NCBI RefSeq assembly: GCF_021531975.1
Contig: NZ_JAFBIY010000007.1
Span: 1 to 64,000, forward strand
Length of the DNA stretch: 64,000 bases
Reading direction: 5' to 3'
From: Faecalicatena contorta
GTDB lineage: Bacteria; Bacillota; Clostridia; Lachnospirales; Lachnospiraceae
Position numbers and translations under genes: made by a program. The notes beneath the pieces were generated by a model, which worked only from the letters and a program-made list of their open reading frames with translations, made no database searches and was not told where the DNA came from. Shown here piece by piece: positions 7,874 through 16,403 of this stretch (positions within the stretch are counted from its first letter, which is position 1; each line of letters opens with the position of its first letter).

Positions 7874-9061
7874 TTGAAATTAGATATGAAAAATAGAAAT
7901 AGTTTTTTGAAGGGGGCGCTTTATGGCGCCCTTACTATGTTATTAATAGCAGGGCTTGTATCTTGTGGAATAAGTACAAAAAGTGGAGAAAAAAAGGCAC
8001 TTGGAAGTGAGACACAGAAAAAGTTAAATAAGCTGGAGAGTATCATTGACAGTTATTACCTTGGGGATGTCGATGAAAAGGATCTGCAGGAAGGAATTTA
8101 TGCAGGTTATGTAGAAGGACTTGGCGACCCTTATTCGGTGTATTATAATGAAGAGGAAACAGCACTTTTTAAGGAGTCGACTCAGGGAGAATATAATGGA
8201 ATCGGAGCTGTACTGAGTCAGAATAAGGAGACCGGAATCATTACTTTTATACAAATCTATGATGATTCACCGGCACAAAAGGCAGGACTTAAGGATGGAG
8301 ATATTCTCTATCTGGTTAATGGTGAAGAAGTTACAGGAATTGATCTTACAAAAGTTGTCATGGACATTAAGGGAGAAAAGGGGACAGAGGTAGAACTTAC
8401 AGTCCTTCGTGGTGATTCGGACAAGGAGATTACGGTGACAGCAGTACGTGACACGATAGAGTATCCTACAGTTTATTCCAAGATGCTTGAGGAACAGGTG
8501 GGATACATTCAAATTACGGAATTTGATTCTGTTACTTATGATCAGTATATGGAAGCATGGAATTCGCTTGAAGCGCAGGGGGTAAAAGGACTTGTTGTAG
8601 ATCTTAGAAACAACCCGGGTGGCAGTCTTACTGTTGTGTGTGATATTCTGGATGAGATTCTTCCAGAAGGAAAGATCGTATATACTGAGGACAAGAATGG
8701 AAAGCAGCAGGAAATGCTGTCTGATGAGGAACATAAACTGGAGGTACCGCTTACGGTACTTGTGAATCAGTACAGTGCAAGTGCATCTGAAATATTTGCG
8801 GGTGCAGTCCAGGATTATGGAATCGGCAAAATTGTCGGGACAACGACTTATGGAAAAGGTGTTGTACAGCAGGTGTTTGATCTGAAAGATGGCACTTGTA
8901 TGAAGCTTACGATTTCTGAGTATTTTACTCCAAAGGGACGAAACATCAACAGGAAAGGCATTGAGCCGGATGTTGAAGTAAAGTATGAGTATAATGAGTC
9001 GGATGAAGAAGCGGACAATCAGCTTGAAAAGGCAATAGAAGTATTGAAAAATGAAATGTAA
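7874..9061 (+). CDS. C-terminal processing peptidase, S41 family, lipoprotein-like
   Basis: This 395-residue protein begins with UUG at 7874, chosen because AGGAG is 5 bases upstream; the ATG at 7886 is 17 bases away. A membrane segment ends in the lipobox-like LVSC (Cys about 31). A PDZ domain (about 105-190) and the S41 catalytic domain follow, with serine in YSASASEIFAG and lysine in YGKGVV. Such CtpA/CtpB enzymes trim or degrade proteins outside the membrane, and in some bacteria they clear wall hydrolases or act in sporulation signalling. Placement 8 bases after the M23 hydrolase suggests a link to wall turnover, which is inferred. Confidence 0.92.
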   Translation: MKLDMKNRNSFLKGALYGALTMLLIAGLVSCGISTKSGEKKALGSETQKKLNKLESIIDSYYLGDVDEKDLQEGIYAGYVEGLGDPYSVYYNEEETALFKESTQGEYNGIGAVLSQNKETGIITFIQIYDDSPAQKAGLKDGDILYLVNGEEVTGIDLTKVVMDIKGEKGTEVELTVLRGDSDKEITVTAVRDTIEYPTVYSKMLEEQVGYIQITEFDSVTYDQYMEAWNSLEAQGVKGLVVDLRNNPGGSLTVVCDILDEILPEGKIVYTEDKNGKQQEMLSDEEHKLEVPLTVLVNQYSASASEIFAGAVQDYGIGKIVGTTTYGKGVVQQVFDLKDGTCMKLTISEYFTPKGRNINRKGIEPDVEVKYEYNESDEEADNQLEKAIEVLKNEM

Positions 9062-9088
9062 ACGAGGAGTTTGCAGAAAGGACAGTGT

Positions 9089-10366
9089 ATGACCATTTTA
9101 ATTCGAGGCGGATATGTCGTTGATCCTCTTACAAAGAAAGAGGGTTGTTTCGATGTGTTGGTTGAAGGCGACAGGATCAAAAAAGTTGAAGAAAATATCG
9201 AGGTGCAGGCAGATAAAGTGATAGATGCTTCTGGTTGTTATGTAATGCCGGGATTTATAGATCTGCATGTGCATTTTCGAGATCCGGGACTGGAATATAA
9301 GGAGACTTTGGAGACTGGCGGTAAGGCGGCAGTGCATGGCGGTGTAACAACTGTATGTGCGATGCCGAATACGAAACCGGTGATCGACACAGCAGAGAAA
9401 GTGGCAGATGTTCATGCACGTGCTGCAGTTGAATCCCTGACACATGTGATTCAGCTTGGTGCGGTAACGGTGGGACAGGCCGGATCTGAACTCGCAGATA
9501 TAGAGGGCATGGCAAGGGAAGGTTGCCATGCAATCAGTGAAGATGGAAAGAGTGTAATGAATGCATCCCTTTACAGAAAGGGAATGAAGCTTGCCAAAGA
9601 AGCCGGAATCTCCGTCTTCGCACATTGTGAGGACATTACCATGGTGGAAGGCGGGGTCATGAATGCAGATGCAAACATGGAACGTCTTGGCCTTAAAGGA
9701 ATTACGAATTCCGTGGAGGATGTTATTGTTGCAAGAGATATTCTTCTTGCAAAAGAGACGGGAGTCAGACTTCATCTTTGCCACTGCTCTACTGCGGACA
9801 GTGTAAAAATGGTAAAGCTCGCCAAAGAAGAAGGGCTTCCGGTAACGGCAGAAGTGTGTCCGCATCATTTTATCCTGACATCCGATGACATTTTGGAGGA
9901 TAACGGCAGATATAAGATGAATCCGCCTCTGAGAAGGAAAGAAGATGTGGAAGCATTGAAACAGGGGCTGAAAGAAGGAATAATGGAAGTTATTGCTACA
10001 GACCATGCACCACATGCGGAGGAAGAAAAAAACAAGTCGATGGCAAAGGCGGCATTTGGTATTGTGGGTCTGGAGACTTCTGCCGCACTTACTTATACAG
10101 CACTTGTTAAAACAGGTGTTATCAGCGTTATGGATATGGCAGAGAAAATGAGCTATAATCCGGCAAAAATTCTGGGACTTACAGAGAAAGGTTCTATATC
10201 TGAGGATAAGATTGCAGATATTGTGATTTTTGATCCGAAAAAGACATACAAGATCGATAAAAATACATTTGCCTCAAAGGGGAAAAATACACCATTTGAT
10301 GGTTATGAAGTAACGGGTGAAGTAGCATATACCCTGGTAGATGGCAAAGTTGTATATGAGAGATAG
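9089..10366 (+). CDS. pyrC: Dihydroorotase PyrC
   Basis: This 425-residue amidohydrolase converts carbamoyl-aspartate to dihydroorotate in pyrimidine synthesis. Zinc-binding HVHFRDPG is at about residue 59, later metal ligands lie in VFAHCED and LHLCHCST, and the catalytic aspartate is in ATDHAPH near residue 306. The start at 9089 is preferred to an in-frame UUG at 9071 because AAAGGA precedes it and MTILIRGGYV is the usual family N-terminus. It opens a pyrC-pyrF-pyrK-pyrD run. No separate promoter is seen in the 27 bases after the S41 protease gene, so read-through from upstream is possible. Confidence 0.96.
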   Translation: MTILIRGGYVVDPLTKKEGCFDVLVEGDRIKKVEENIEVQADKVIDASGCYVMPGFIDLHVHFRDPGLEYKETLETGGKAAVHGGVTTVCAMPNTKPVIDTAEKVADVHARAAVESLTHVIQLGAVTVGQAGSELADIEGMAREGCHAISEDGKSVMNASLYRKGMKLAKEAGISVFAHCEDITMVEGGVMNADANMERLGLKGITNSVEDVIVARDILLAKETGVRLHLCHCSTADSVKMVKLAKEEGLPVTAEVCPHHFILTSDDILEDNGRYKMNPPLRRKEDVEALKQGLKEGIMEVIATDHAPHAEEEKNKSMAKAAFGIVGLETSAALTYTALVKTGVISVMDMAEKMSYNPAKILGLTEKGSISEDKIADIVIFDPKKTYKIDKNTFASKGKNTPFDGYEVTGEVAYTLVDGKVVYER

Positions 10367-10380
10367 AGGAGGAAAGAGAA

Positions 10381-11298
10381 GTGATCAACAAATTAGTAGC
10401 CAACATTAAGAAAACAGGAGCTCCGATCGTAGTTGGACTGGATCCAATGTTAAACTATGTTCCAAAACAGGTACAGGAGAAGGCATTTGCTGAATTCGGA
10501 GAAACACTGGAAGGTGCAGCTGAGGCAATCTGGCAGTTCAACAAAGAAATCGTAGATAAGACATACGATCTGATTCCGGCAGTAAAACCACAGATTGCAA
10601 TGTATGAACAGTTTGGTATTCCGGGACTTATGGCATTTAAAAAGACCGTAGATTATTGTAAAGAAAAAGGACTGGTAGTCATTGGCGATATCAAGCGTGG
10701 TGATATTGGCTCCACATCCGCTGCGTATGCAGTCGGACATATTGGAAAGGTACAGGTTGGAAGTAAGACTTATGTGCCATTCGATGAAGATTTTGTGACA
10801 GTAAACCCATATCTTGGTTCCGATGGCGTAAATCCATTTATCGATGTTTGTAAAGAGGAGAAAAAAGGTCTCTTTATCCTTGTAAAAACATCCAATCCAT
10901 CCAGCGGAGAATTCCAGGACAGACTTATAGACGGACGTCCGCTTTATGAGCTGGTAGGCGAAAAGGTTGCTGAGTGGGGTGAATCCTGCATGGGAGATGA
11001 GTATAGTTATATTGGTGCGGTTGTTGGTGCAACCTATCCGGAGATGGGCAAAATCCTGCGTAAGATTATGCCGAAAGCTTATATTCTTGTACCTGGTTAT
11101 GGTGCACAGGGTGGCAAAGGTAAAGATCTGGTACATTTCTTTAATGAAGATGGGCTTGGCGCAATCGTAAACTCTTCCCGTGGAATTATTGCGGCATATA
11201 AGCAGGAAAAATACGCGAAATTCGGCGAAGAAAACTTCGGTGATGCGTCGAGAGCAGCGGTAGAAGATATGGTGGCGGATATCAAAAGCGCTTTATAG
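10381..11298 (+). CDS. pyrF: Orotidine 5'-phosphate decarboxylase, PyrF subfamily 2
   Basis: This 305-residue enzyme makes UMP from OMP, the last step of the pathway. The length and the motifs VVGLDPML, DIKRGDIGSTSAAYA (catalytic Lys/Asp) and NPYLGSDGV mark the longer type-2 family. It starts with GUG 8 bases after GAGGAGGAAA. Its stop codon at 11296-11298 is followed at once by the GGGACGTAG hairpin repeat, which lies between this gene and pyrK inside the operon. Confidence 0.96.
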   Translation: MINKLVANIKKTGAPIVVGLDPMLNYVPKQVQEKAFAEFGETLEGAAEAIWQFNKEIVDKTYDLIPAVKPQIAMYEQFGIPGLMAFKKTVDYCKEKGLVVIGDIKRGDIGSTSAAYAVGHIGKVQVGSKTYVPFDEDFVTVNPYLGSDGVNPFIDVCKEEKKGLFILVKTSNPSSGEFQDRLIDGRPLYELVGEKVAEWGESCMGDEYSYIGAVVGATYPEMGKILRKIMPKAYILVPGYGAQGGKGKDLVHFFNEDGLGAIVNSSRGIIAAYKQEKYAKFGEENFGDASRAAVEDMVADIKSAL

Positions 11299-11375
11299 GG
11301 GACGTAGACCTTTTGAAAAAGTCTACGTCCCAAATTGAAAAATGTGGTGTACCTAAATGAAAAATGTGGTGTACC
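11299..11375. repeat. GGGACGTAG hairpin repeat, copy 1 (REP-like)
   Basis: GGGACGTAGAC (11299-11309) pairs with GTCTACGTCCC (11321-11331). Two tandem GAAAAATGTGGTGTACC units follow at 11337-11353 and 11359-11375. The same arrangement occurs at 41752 and 42677. It begins on the base after the pyrF stop and ends 14 bases before the pyrK start. The hairpin has no T run, so it is not an obvious terminator; it might protect the upstream mRNA 3' end. Confidence 0.85.
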
Positions 11376-11389
11376 CGAAAGGAGAAATC

Positions 11390-12172
11390 ATGGAAAATAA
11401 AAAGGAACAGGCTGTAGTTGTTTCTCAGGAAATGCTTGCAGATGGTATCTTTAGTATGTGGATTCAGACAGATGCTGCCAAGACTGCGAAACCGGGACAG
11501 TTTATTTCAATGTATACGAATGATGGAACAAAGCTTCTTCCTCGTCCAATCAGTATATGTGAGATTGATAAGGATAACTGCCGTCTGCGAGTTGTTTATC
11601 GTGTGACTGGTGAAAATACAGGAACGGAGCAGTTTTCAAAATTAAGAGAGGGGGATACTATTCCGGTCATTGGACCGCTTGGCAATGGGTTCCCTTGTGA
11701 AAAGGCAGAAGGGAAACGGGTTTTCTTGATGGGTGGAGGCATTGGAGTTCCGCCGATTCTTGAACTTGCGAAACAGATGAAATGCGAGAAAAAGCAGATT
11801 GTTGTCGGTTATCGTGATGCACAGACATTTCTTAAAGAGGAGTTTGAGCAGAATGGAGAACTCTATATTTCCACTGAAGATGGCAGTGTAGGAACAAAAG
11901 GGAATGTCATGGATGCTATCTGTGAAAATGCTCTTAATGCAGATGTGATATTTGCCTGTGGCCCGACGCCAATGCTTCGTGCGATTAAGGCGTATGCTGA
12001 GAAAAATAGTATTGTTTGCTATATTTCTCTGGAAGAGCGTATGGCATGTGGTATCGGTGCGTGTCTTGCCTGTGTGTGCAAATCCAAAGAAAAAGACCAT
12101 CACAGCAATGTGCATAATAAACGCATTTGTAAAGATGGTCCGGTATTTCTGTCTACGGAGGTGGAGATCTGA
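11390..12172 (+). CDS. pyrK: Dihydroorotate dehydrogenase B, electron transfer subunit PyrK
   Basis: This 260-residue subunit carries FAD and a [2Fe-2S] cluster and passes electrons from PyrD to NAD. FAD binding is shown by LPRPISI and GPLGNGF, NAD-side binding by GGGIGVPP, and cluster ligands by CGIGACLACVC plus the later cysteine in KRICKDGPVF. The start at 11390 is chosen because GAAAGGAGAAATC precedes it; an in-frame ATG at 11357 lies inside the repeat. It overlaps pyrD by one base (TGATG). Confidence 0.96.
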   Translation: MENKKEQAVVVSQEMLADGIFSMWIQTDAAKTAKPGQFISMYTNDGTKLLPRPISICEIDKDNCRLRVVYRVTGENTGTEQFSKLREGDTIPVIGPLGNGFPCEKAEGKRVFLMGGGIGVPPILELAKQMKCEKKQIVVGYRDAQTFLKEEFEQNGELYISTEDGSVGTKGNVMDAICENALNADVIFACGPTPMLRAIKAYAEKNSIVCYISLEERMACGIGACLACVCKSKEKDHHSNVHNKRICKDGPVFLSTEVEI

Positions 12173-13074
12173 TGAATATGAAGGTAAACATTGCAGGTGT
12201 AGAGTGGAATAATCCGGTCACAGTTGCTTCTGGCACATTTGGTTCGGGTACGGAATTTGCAGATTTTGTTGATCTGAATCGTCTTGGAGCGGTGACAACG
12301 AAAGGTGTTGCTAATGTGCCATGGCCTGGGAATCCGACACCGAGAGTTGCAGAAGTGTATGGTGGTATGATGAATGCTATTGGTCTTCAGAACCCGGGTA
12401 TTGATCTGTTCTGCGAAAGGGATATTCCGTTCCTGCGTAGGTATGATACAAAAATTATTGTGAATGTCTGTGGTAAGTCTACAGAAGACTATTGCGAAGT
12501 AGTGGAACGACTGTCAGATGAAGATATTGACATGATGGAAATAAATATTTCCTGTCCAAATGTAAAAGAGGGCGGAATCGCTTTTGGGCAAAATCCGAAA
12601 GCAGCAGAGGAGATTACCAAAGCTGTGATGAAATATGCAAAGCAGCCGGTAATCATGAAATTGAGTCCAAATGTTACTGATATTGCAGAGATGGCCAGAG
12701 CCGTGGAAGCAGGAGGCGCGAATGCCGTTTCTTTGATCAATACACTGACAGGGATGAAAATCGATATCAATAGAAAGACCTTTGCGTTGGCAAATAAGAC
12801 CGGCGGCGTGTCTGGTCCGATCGTACATCCTATTGCAGTGCGTATGGTATATCAGGTGGCAAATGCAGTAAATCTTCCGATCATCGGTATGGGCGGTATT
12901 TCCAGTGCCGAAGATGCAATTGAAATGATTCTGGCAGGCGCAAGCGCCGTGTCTGTAGGAACTGCGAATTTCCATAATCCGGCAGTTACACTGGAAATCG
13001 TGGATGGCATTGAAAGCTATATGAAGAAGCATGGATTTGAGACAGTTGCCGACATGGTCGGGATTGTAAAGTAA
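12172..13074 (+). CDS. pyrD: Dihydroorotate dehydrogenase B, catalytic subunit PyrD (class 1B)
   Basis: This 300-residue FMN enzyme oxidises dihydroorotate to orotate. Class 1B is indicated by the active-site cysteine in NISCPNVKEGG (about residue 125) and by pairing with PyrK. MKLSPNVTD, VSLINTL and IGMGGISSAEDA mark the FMN-binding barrel strands. It starts within the pyrK stop (TGATG) behind a GGAGGTGG site. It is the last gene of this pyr run; pyrE lies 2.6 kb further on in another unit. A degenerate solo arm of the large palindromic element follows the stop. Confidence 0.97.
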   Translation: MNMKVNIAGVEWNNPVTVASGTFGSGTEFADFVDLNRLGAVTTKGVANVPWPGNPTPRVAEVYGGMMNAIGLQNPGIDLFCERDIPFLRRYDTKIIVNVCGKSTEDYCEVVERLSDEDIDMMEINISCPNVKEGGIAFGQNPKAAEEITKAVMKYAKQPVIMKLSPNVTDIAEMARAVEAGGANAVSLINTLTGMKIDINRKTFALANKTGGVSGPIVHPIAVRMVYQVANAVNLPIIGMGGISSAEDAIEMILAGASAVSVGTANFHNPAVTLEIVDGIESYMKKHGFETVADMVGIVK

Positions 13075-13090
13075 ATGGAAAAATAGTGCA

Positions 13091-13207
13091 GTCTGGCTCA
13101 CGATTCTATAAGAGCGCAGAAAACAAACAGGAAATGAAGAGTTTGTTTTCTGCGCTTTAACAACTTCAAAGCAGATTTTTCAAAGTTTCTCACTTTCTTT
13201 GCCAGAC
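13091..13207. repeat. Solo, decayed arm of the large palindromic element (copy D)
   Basis: GTCTGGC (13091-13097) and GCCAGAC (13201-13207) form an outer stem. Inside it AGAGCGCAGAAAACAAAC (from 13111) pairs with a complement ending near 13158, with one G-T pair and a 12-base loop. Sequence and order (CACGA-TTCTATAAG before the stem, TAACA-CTTC after it) match the left arm of copy C at 60736-60960. There is no core and no second arm. Bases 13208-13270 up to the next promoter hold only AT-rich sequence with a repeated GAACAATAATT-like unit. Confidence 0.75.
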
Positions 13208-13270
13208 ATGAAAAAGATTAAATGATTTTATATATTATTAACAATAATTGTGAACAATAATTATATACAA

Positions 13271-13299
13271 TTGCTATATTCGGGAAATCAAATTATAAT
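13271..13299 (+). promoter_or_regulatory. Promoter for M20 amidohydrolase
   Basis: TTGCTA (13271-13276), a 17-base spacer and TATAAT (13294-13299) stand 55 bases before the gene. Just upstream the dyad ACAATAATTGT and its near-repeat could be an operator; no regulator is assigned. Confidence 0.65.
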
Positions 13300-13353
13300 C
13301 CATATAAAAAGTTTTTCAAATGTTCTTCAAACAGGACAAAGGAGGAATTGAGA

Positions 13354-14580
13354 ATGAACGTGGAACATTTTTTAAATGAAGCGGCAGCGTTTGAGCAGGA
13401 GCTGATAGAAAAGAGACATTATCTTCATCGTCACGCAGAAACTGGATTTGATCTGCATGATACAGTGGCATTTGTGAAAGCGGATCTGGAAGCGATGGGA
13501 TATGAACCACAGGAATGTGGAAAAGCGGGTCTTGTTGTAAATGTTGGCGGAAAGAAGCAAGGGAAAGTATTTCTGATCCGTGGTGACATGGATGCACTTC
13601 AGATGACCGAGCAGGCAGAAGTGGATTTCCCGTCTGAAACCGGGAAAATGCATGCCTGCGGACATGATATGCATACAACAATGCTGCTGGGAGCAGCAAA
13701 GCTTTTGAAGAACCATGAGGATGAGATTCAAGGAACAATTAAGCTTATGTTTCAGCCGGCAGAAGAAATTTTTGAGGGTGCCCATGACATGATTGAAGCA
13801 GGAGTATTGAAAAATCCGAATGTAGATGCAGCGCTAATGATTCATGTAATGGCAGGACAGCCATTTCCGGCAGGTACTGTCATTGTAAGTGATGGAGGAG
13901 TAAGCGCACCGGGGGCGGATTATTTTGATATTCGTATTCAGGGAAAAGGCTGTCATGGTTCTATGCCAAATACAGGTGTCGATCCGGTAAATGTGGCAGC
14001 ACATATTATTACAGCGTTACAGGAAATTCATGCAAGAGAGCTGGGGCTGGTTGACGAAGCTGTGCTCACAATTGGAAAAGTTCATGCAGGACAGGCAGCA
14101 AATGTAATTCCGGACACAGTAGATATGGAGGGAACGATTCGTACCTATGATGAAGCTGTCAGAGCATTCATTAAACAGAGAATGACAGAAATATCCCAGG
14201 GTATTGCCTCAACATTTCGTGCGGAAGCGGAAGTGACATTTACAAGAGGATGTCCGGTCCTGAGAAATGATGATGATTTATCTGACTGCGCGGCAAAATA
14301 TGTAAAAGAACTTTTAGGACCGACAAAGACATTTACACAGGCACAGCTTATGGCAATGGCAGGCAGCGGAAAAGCACAGAAAACAGCAGGCTCAGAAGAC
14401 TTTGCTTATGTAAGTCAGGAGGTTCCGGCGATTATGCTTGCGCTTGCAGCGGGAGAACCGGACAAAGGATATCCGTATCCACAACATCATCCCAAGGTAA
14501 AATTTGATGAATCTGTGCTGTCACCGGGAAGTGCAGTGTATGCATACACTGCTATGAGATGGCTGGAAGAGCATAAATAA
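13354..14580 (+). CDS. M20 family metallo-amidohydrolase (AbgB/HipO-like)
   Basis: This 408-residue enzyme shows the M20D pattern: IRGDMDALQM, HACGHDMHTTMLLG (metal ligands), FQPAEEIFEGA (catalytic Glu and ligand), a dimerisation insert starting near GKGCHGSMP, and GSEDFAYVSQEVP near the end. The family removes acyl or aminobenzoyl groups from amino acids (hippurate, N-acetyl amino acids, p-aminobenzoyl-glutamate); the exact substrate cannot be told. The start at 13354 sits 8 bases from GGAGG; a UUG two codons earlier is less well placed. It has its own promoter and no close partner gene. Confidence 0.9.
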   Translation: MNVEHFLNEAAAFEQELIEKRHYLHRHAETGFDLHDTVAFVKADLEAMGYEPQECGKAGLVVNVGGKKQGKVFLIRGDMDALQMTEQAEVDFPSETGKMHACGHDMHTTMLLGAAKLLKNHEDEIQGTIKLMFQPAEEIFEGAHDMIEAGVLKNPNVDAALMIHVMAGQPFPAGTVIVSDGGVSAPGADYFDIRIQGKGCHGSMPNTGVDPVNVAAHIITALQEIHARELGLVDEAVLTIGKVHAGQAANVIPDTVDMEGTIRTYDEAVRAFIKQRMTEISQGIASTFRAEAEVTFTRGCPVLRNDDDLSDCAAKYVKELLGPTKTFTQAQLMAMAGSGKAQKTAGSEDFAYVSQEVPAIMLALAAGEPDKGYPYPQHHPKVKFDESVLSPGSAVYAYTAMRWLEEHK

Positions 14581-14675
14581 CAGAAGGATTAGAGAAAACA
14601 AATTAAACGGGACTTCCCTTTTTCAATAGATTGCGTTATAATGTTTTCAATTTATAGAAAAGGAGACGAAGAATT

Positions 14676-14831
14676 ATGAAATATGTATGTGAAGTATGTG
14701 GATGGGAATATGATGAAGAGCTCGGTTATCCTGAAGGAGGAATTGAGCCGGGAACAAAATGGGAGGACGTTCCAGAAGATTTTGAATGCCCACTTTGCTC
14801 TGTAGGAAAGGATCAGTTCGCAGAAGCATAA
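14676..14831 (+). CDS. Rubredoxin
   Basis: This 51-residue protein has the two CxxC knuckles that bind a single iron (CEVCGW near residue 5 and CPLCSVGK near residue 38) and the conserved aromatic/glycine framework (YPEGGIEPGTKWEDVPEDF). Rubredoxins pass single electrons, in anaerobes often to oxygen- or peroxide-detoxifying enzymes such as rubrerythrin or superoxide reductase. AAAGGAG stands 8 bases before the ATG, a TATAAT box lies near 14636, and a terminator follows, so it is a single-gene unit. Confidence 0.96.
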   Translation: MKYVCEVCGWEYDEELGYPEGGIEPGTKWEDVPEDFECPLCSVGKDQFAEA

Positions 14832-14848
14832 ATGAATAAAGACAAGAT

Positions 14849-14886
14849 GCCTGCTGTATCGCTATGGATACGGCAGGCGCTTTTTC
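14849..14886 (+). terminator. Rho-independent terminator after rubredoxin
   Basis: GCCTGCTGTATC pairs with GGATACGGCAGGC across a GCTAT loop, followed by GCTTTTTC. Confidence 0.88.
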
Positions 14887-14916
14887 GTATAAAGAAATAA
14901 AAGGAGGAATCGTATT

Positions 14917-15636
14917 TTGCAAATTACTACAGTATTGTTTGACCTGGACGGGACGCTTCTCCCGATGGATCAGGATGAATTTGTAAAGGGATATTTTAAA
15001 ATGCTGGCTGGAAAGCTTGCTCCTTATGGTTATGAGCCACAGAAGCTTATGGAATCTGTGTGGGCGGGAACGAGAGCAATGGTAATGAATGACGGAAGCA
15101 GAACCAATGAAGAAGCGTTCTGGAAAAAGTTTGCACAGATATATGGGGAGAGTGTGAAGAAGGATATCCCGTTGTTCGAGGATTTTTATGCAAATGAATT
15201 CCAGAAGGCTAAAGTTTTCTGTGGCTATAACCCGGAGGCGGTCAGGACAGTGAAAAAGCTGAAAAGTGCAGGATATCATGTGGCGCTGGCTACAAATCCA
15301 TTGTTTCCGGCGATTGCCACAGAAAGCAGAATCCGCTGGGCAGGGCTTGAGCCGTCTGATTTTGAAATATATACGACTTATGAGAATTCAACATATTGTA
15401 AACCGAATCTGGATTATTACAGGGAAGTTCTGCAGAAAATCGGTTGCAGGCCGGAAGAATGCCTGATGGTAGGAAATGATGTTTCCGAAGATATGGTAAC
15501 AAGAGAGCTGGGCATGCAGGTATTTCTTCTTACAGATTGTCTGATTAACAGTGGGGAAAAAGATATTTCCATTTATCCCCGGGGTGGATTTGAGGAGCTG
15601 AATACATTTGTTGAAAATACGTATCGGGTATGTTAA
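14917..15636 (+). CDS. HAD family hydrolase
   Basis: This 239-residue haloacid dehalogenase-type phosphatase shows motif I FDLDGTLLP (nucleophile Asp), motif II ATNPLFP, and motif IV MVGNDVSEDM. The cap lies between motifs I and II (about 20-100). The substrate is unknown. Translation starts at UUG (14917), supported by AAGGAGG 9 bases upstream and by the absence of an ATG before the DLDGT motif. It lies 72 bases upstream of pyrE; a nucleotide phosphatase role would fit but is only a guess. Confidence 0.88.
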   Translation: MQITTVLFDLDGTLLPMDQDEFVKGYFKMLAGKLAPYGYEPQKLMESVWAGTRAMVMNDGSRTNEEAFWKKFAQIYGESVKKDIPLFEDFYANEFQKAKVFCGYNPEAVRTVKKLKSAGYHVALATNPLFPAIATESRIRWAGLEPSDFEIYTTYENSTYCKPNLDYYREVLQKIGCRPEECLMVGNDVSEDMVTRELGMQVFLLTDCLINSGEKDISIYPRGGFEELNTFVENTYRVC

Positions 15637-15708
15637 AATTGTAAAGAAATTTAGTGAATAAATGTAACAAGGCAAAAGAGCCTGTAAATACAGGAGGATG
15701 GAAAAGCA

Positions 15709-16389
15709 ATGGAAGCATACAAGCAGGAATTTATTGAATTTATGGTAGAGAGCGATGTGCTCAAGTTTGGAGAATTTACATTAAAAAGTGGAAGAAAATC
15801 TCCATTTTTTATGAATGCGGGAGCTTATGTGACCGGTACACAGCTGAAAAAACTCGGAGAGTATTATGCGAAGGCAATCCATGATACATATGGAATGGAT
15901 TTCGATGTGCTTTTCGGACCTGCATATAAGGGAATTCCGCTGGCAGTTGTAACAGCTATGGCCTTCAGTGAATTATATGGAAAGGAAGTTCGTTACTGCT
16001 CTGATCGTAAGGAAGAGAAAGATCACGGAGCTGACAAGGGAAGTTTCCTTGGAAGTAAGCTGAAAGACGGAGATCGTGTCATCATGATCGAGGATGTGAC
16101 AACATCTGGAAAATCTATGGAAGAGACGGTTCCGAAGGTAAGAGGAGCAGCAGATGTAGAGATCAAGGGACTTATGGTATCTCTGAACCGTATGGAAGTC
16201 GGCAAAGGCGGCGAAAAGTGCGCATTAGATGAGATCAAAGATCTGTACGGATTTGAAACAAGTGCGATCGTTTCTATGGCAGAGGTTGTTGAGCATCTGT
16301 ATAACAAAGAGTGTAATGGAAAAGTTGTGATTGATGATACATTAAAAGCAGCGATTGATGCATATTATGAACAGTATGGTGCAAAATAG
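15709..16389 (+). CDS. pyrE: Orotate phosphoribosyltransferase PyrE
   Basis: This 226-residue enzyme joins orotate to PRPP to form OMP. The PRPP loop is seen in VIMIEDVTTSGKSMEET, the flexible catalytic loop in CSDRKEEKDHGADKG, and the substrate region in LFGPAYKGIPLA. It is separated from the pyrCFKD run by four genes. CAGGAGGATGG lies 6-8 bases before the ATG. Small membrane protein genes follow closely (15 bases). Confidence 0.97.
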   Translation: MEAYKQEFIEFMVESDVLKFGEFTLKSGRKSPFFMNAGAYVTGTQLKKLGEYYAKAIHDTYGMDFDVLFGPAYKGIPLAVVTAMAFSELYGKEVRYCSDRKEEKDHGADKGSFLGSKLKDGDRVIMIEDVTTSGKSMEETVPKVRGAADVEIKGLMVSLNRMEVGKGGEKCALDEIKDLYGFETSAIVSMAEVVEHLYNKECNGKVVIDDTLKAAIDAYYEQYGAK

Positions 16390-16403
16390 CAGGAGGTAAA
16401 CAG

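Noticed and set aside
9098-10015. 305-codon frame antisense to pyrC
   Set aside because: It lies wholly opposite a clear pyrC gene, its Cys/His/Phe-rich protein looks like a shadow translation, and it has no ribosome site.
10450-11136. 228-codon frame antisense to pyrF
   Set aside because: It is opposite a complete OMP decarboxylase, and its composition is typical of a shadow frame.
11299-11331. Terminator between pyrF and pyrK
   Set aside because: The hairpin is strong, but it is followed by AAATTGAAAAATG without a T run, and the same unit occurs elsewhere as a repeat.
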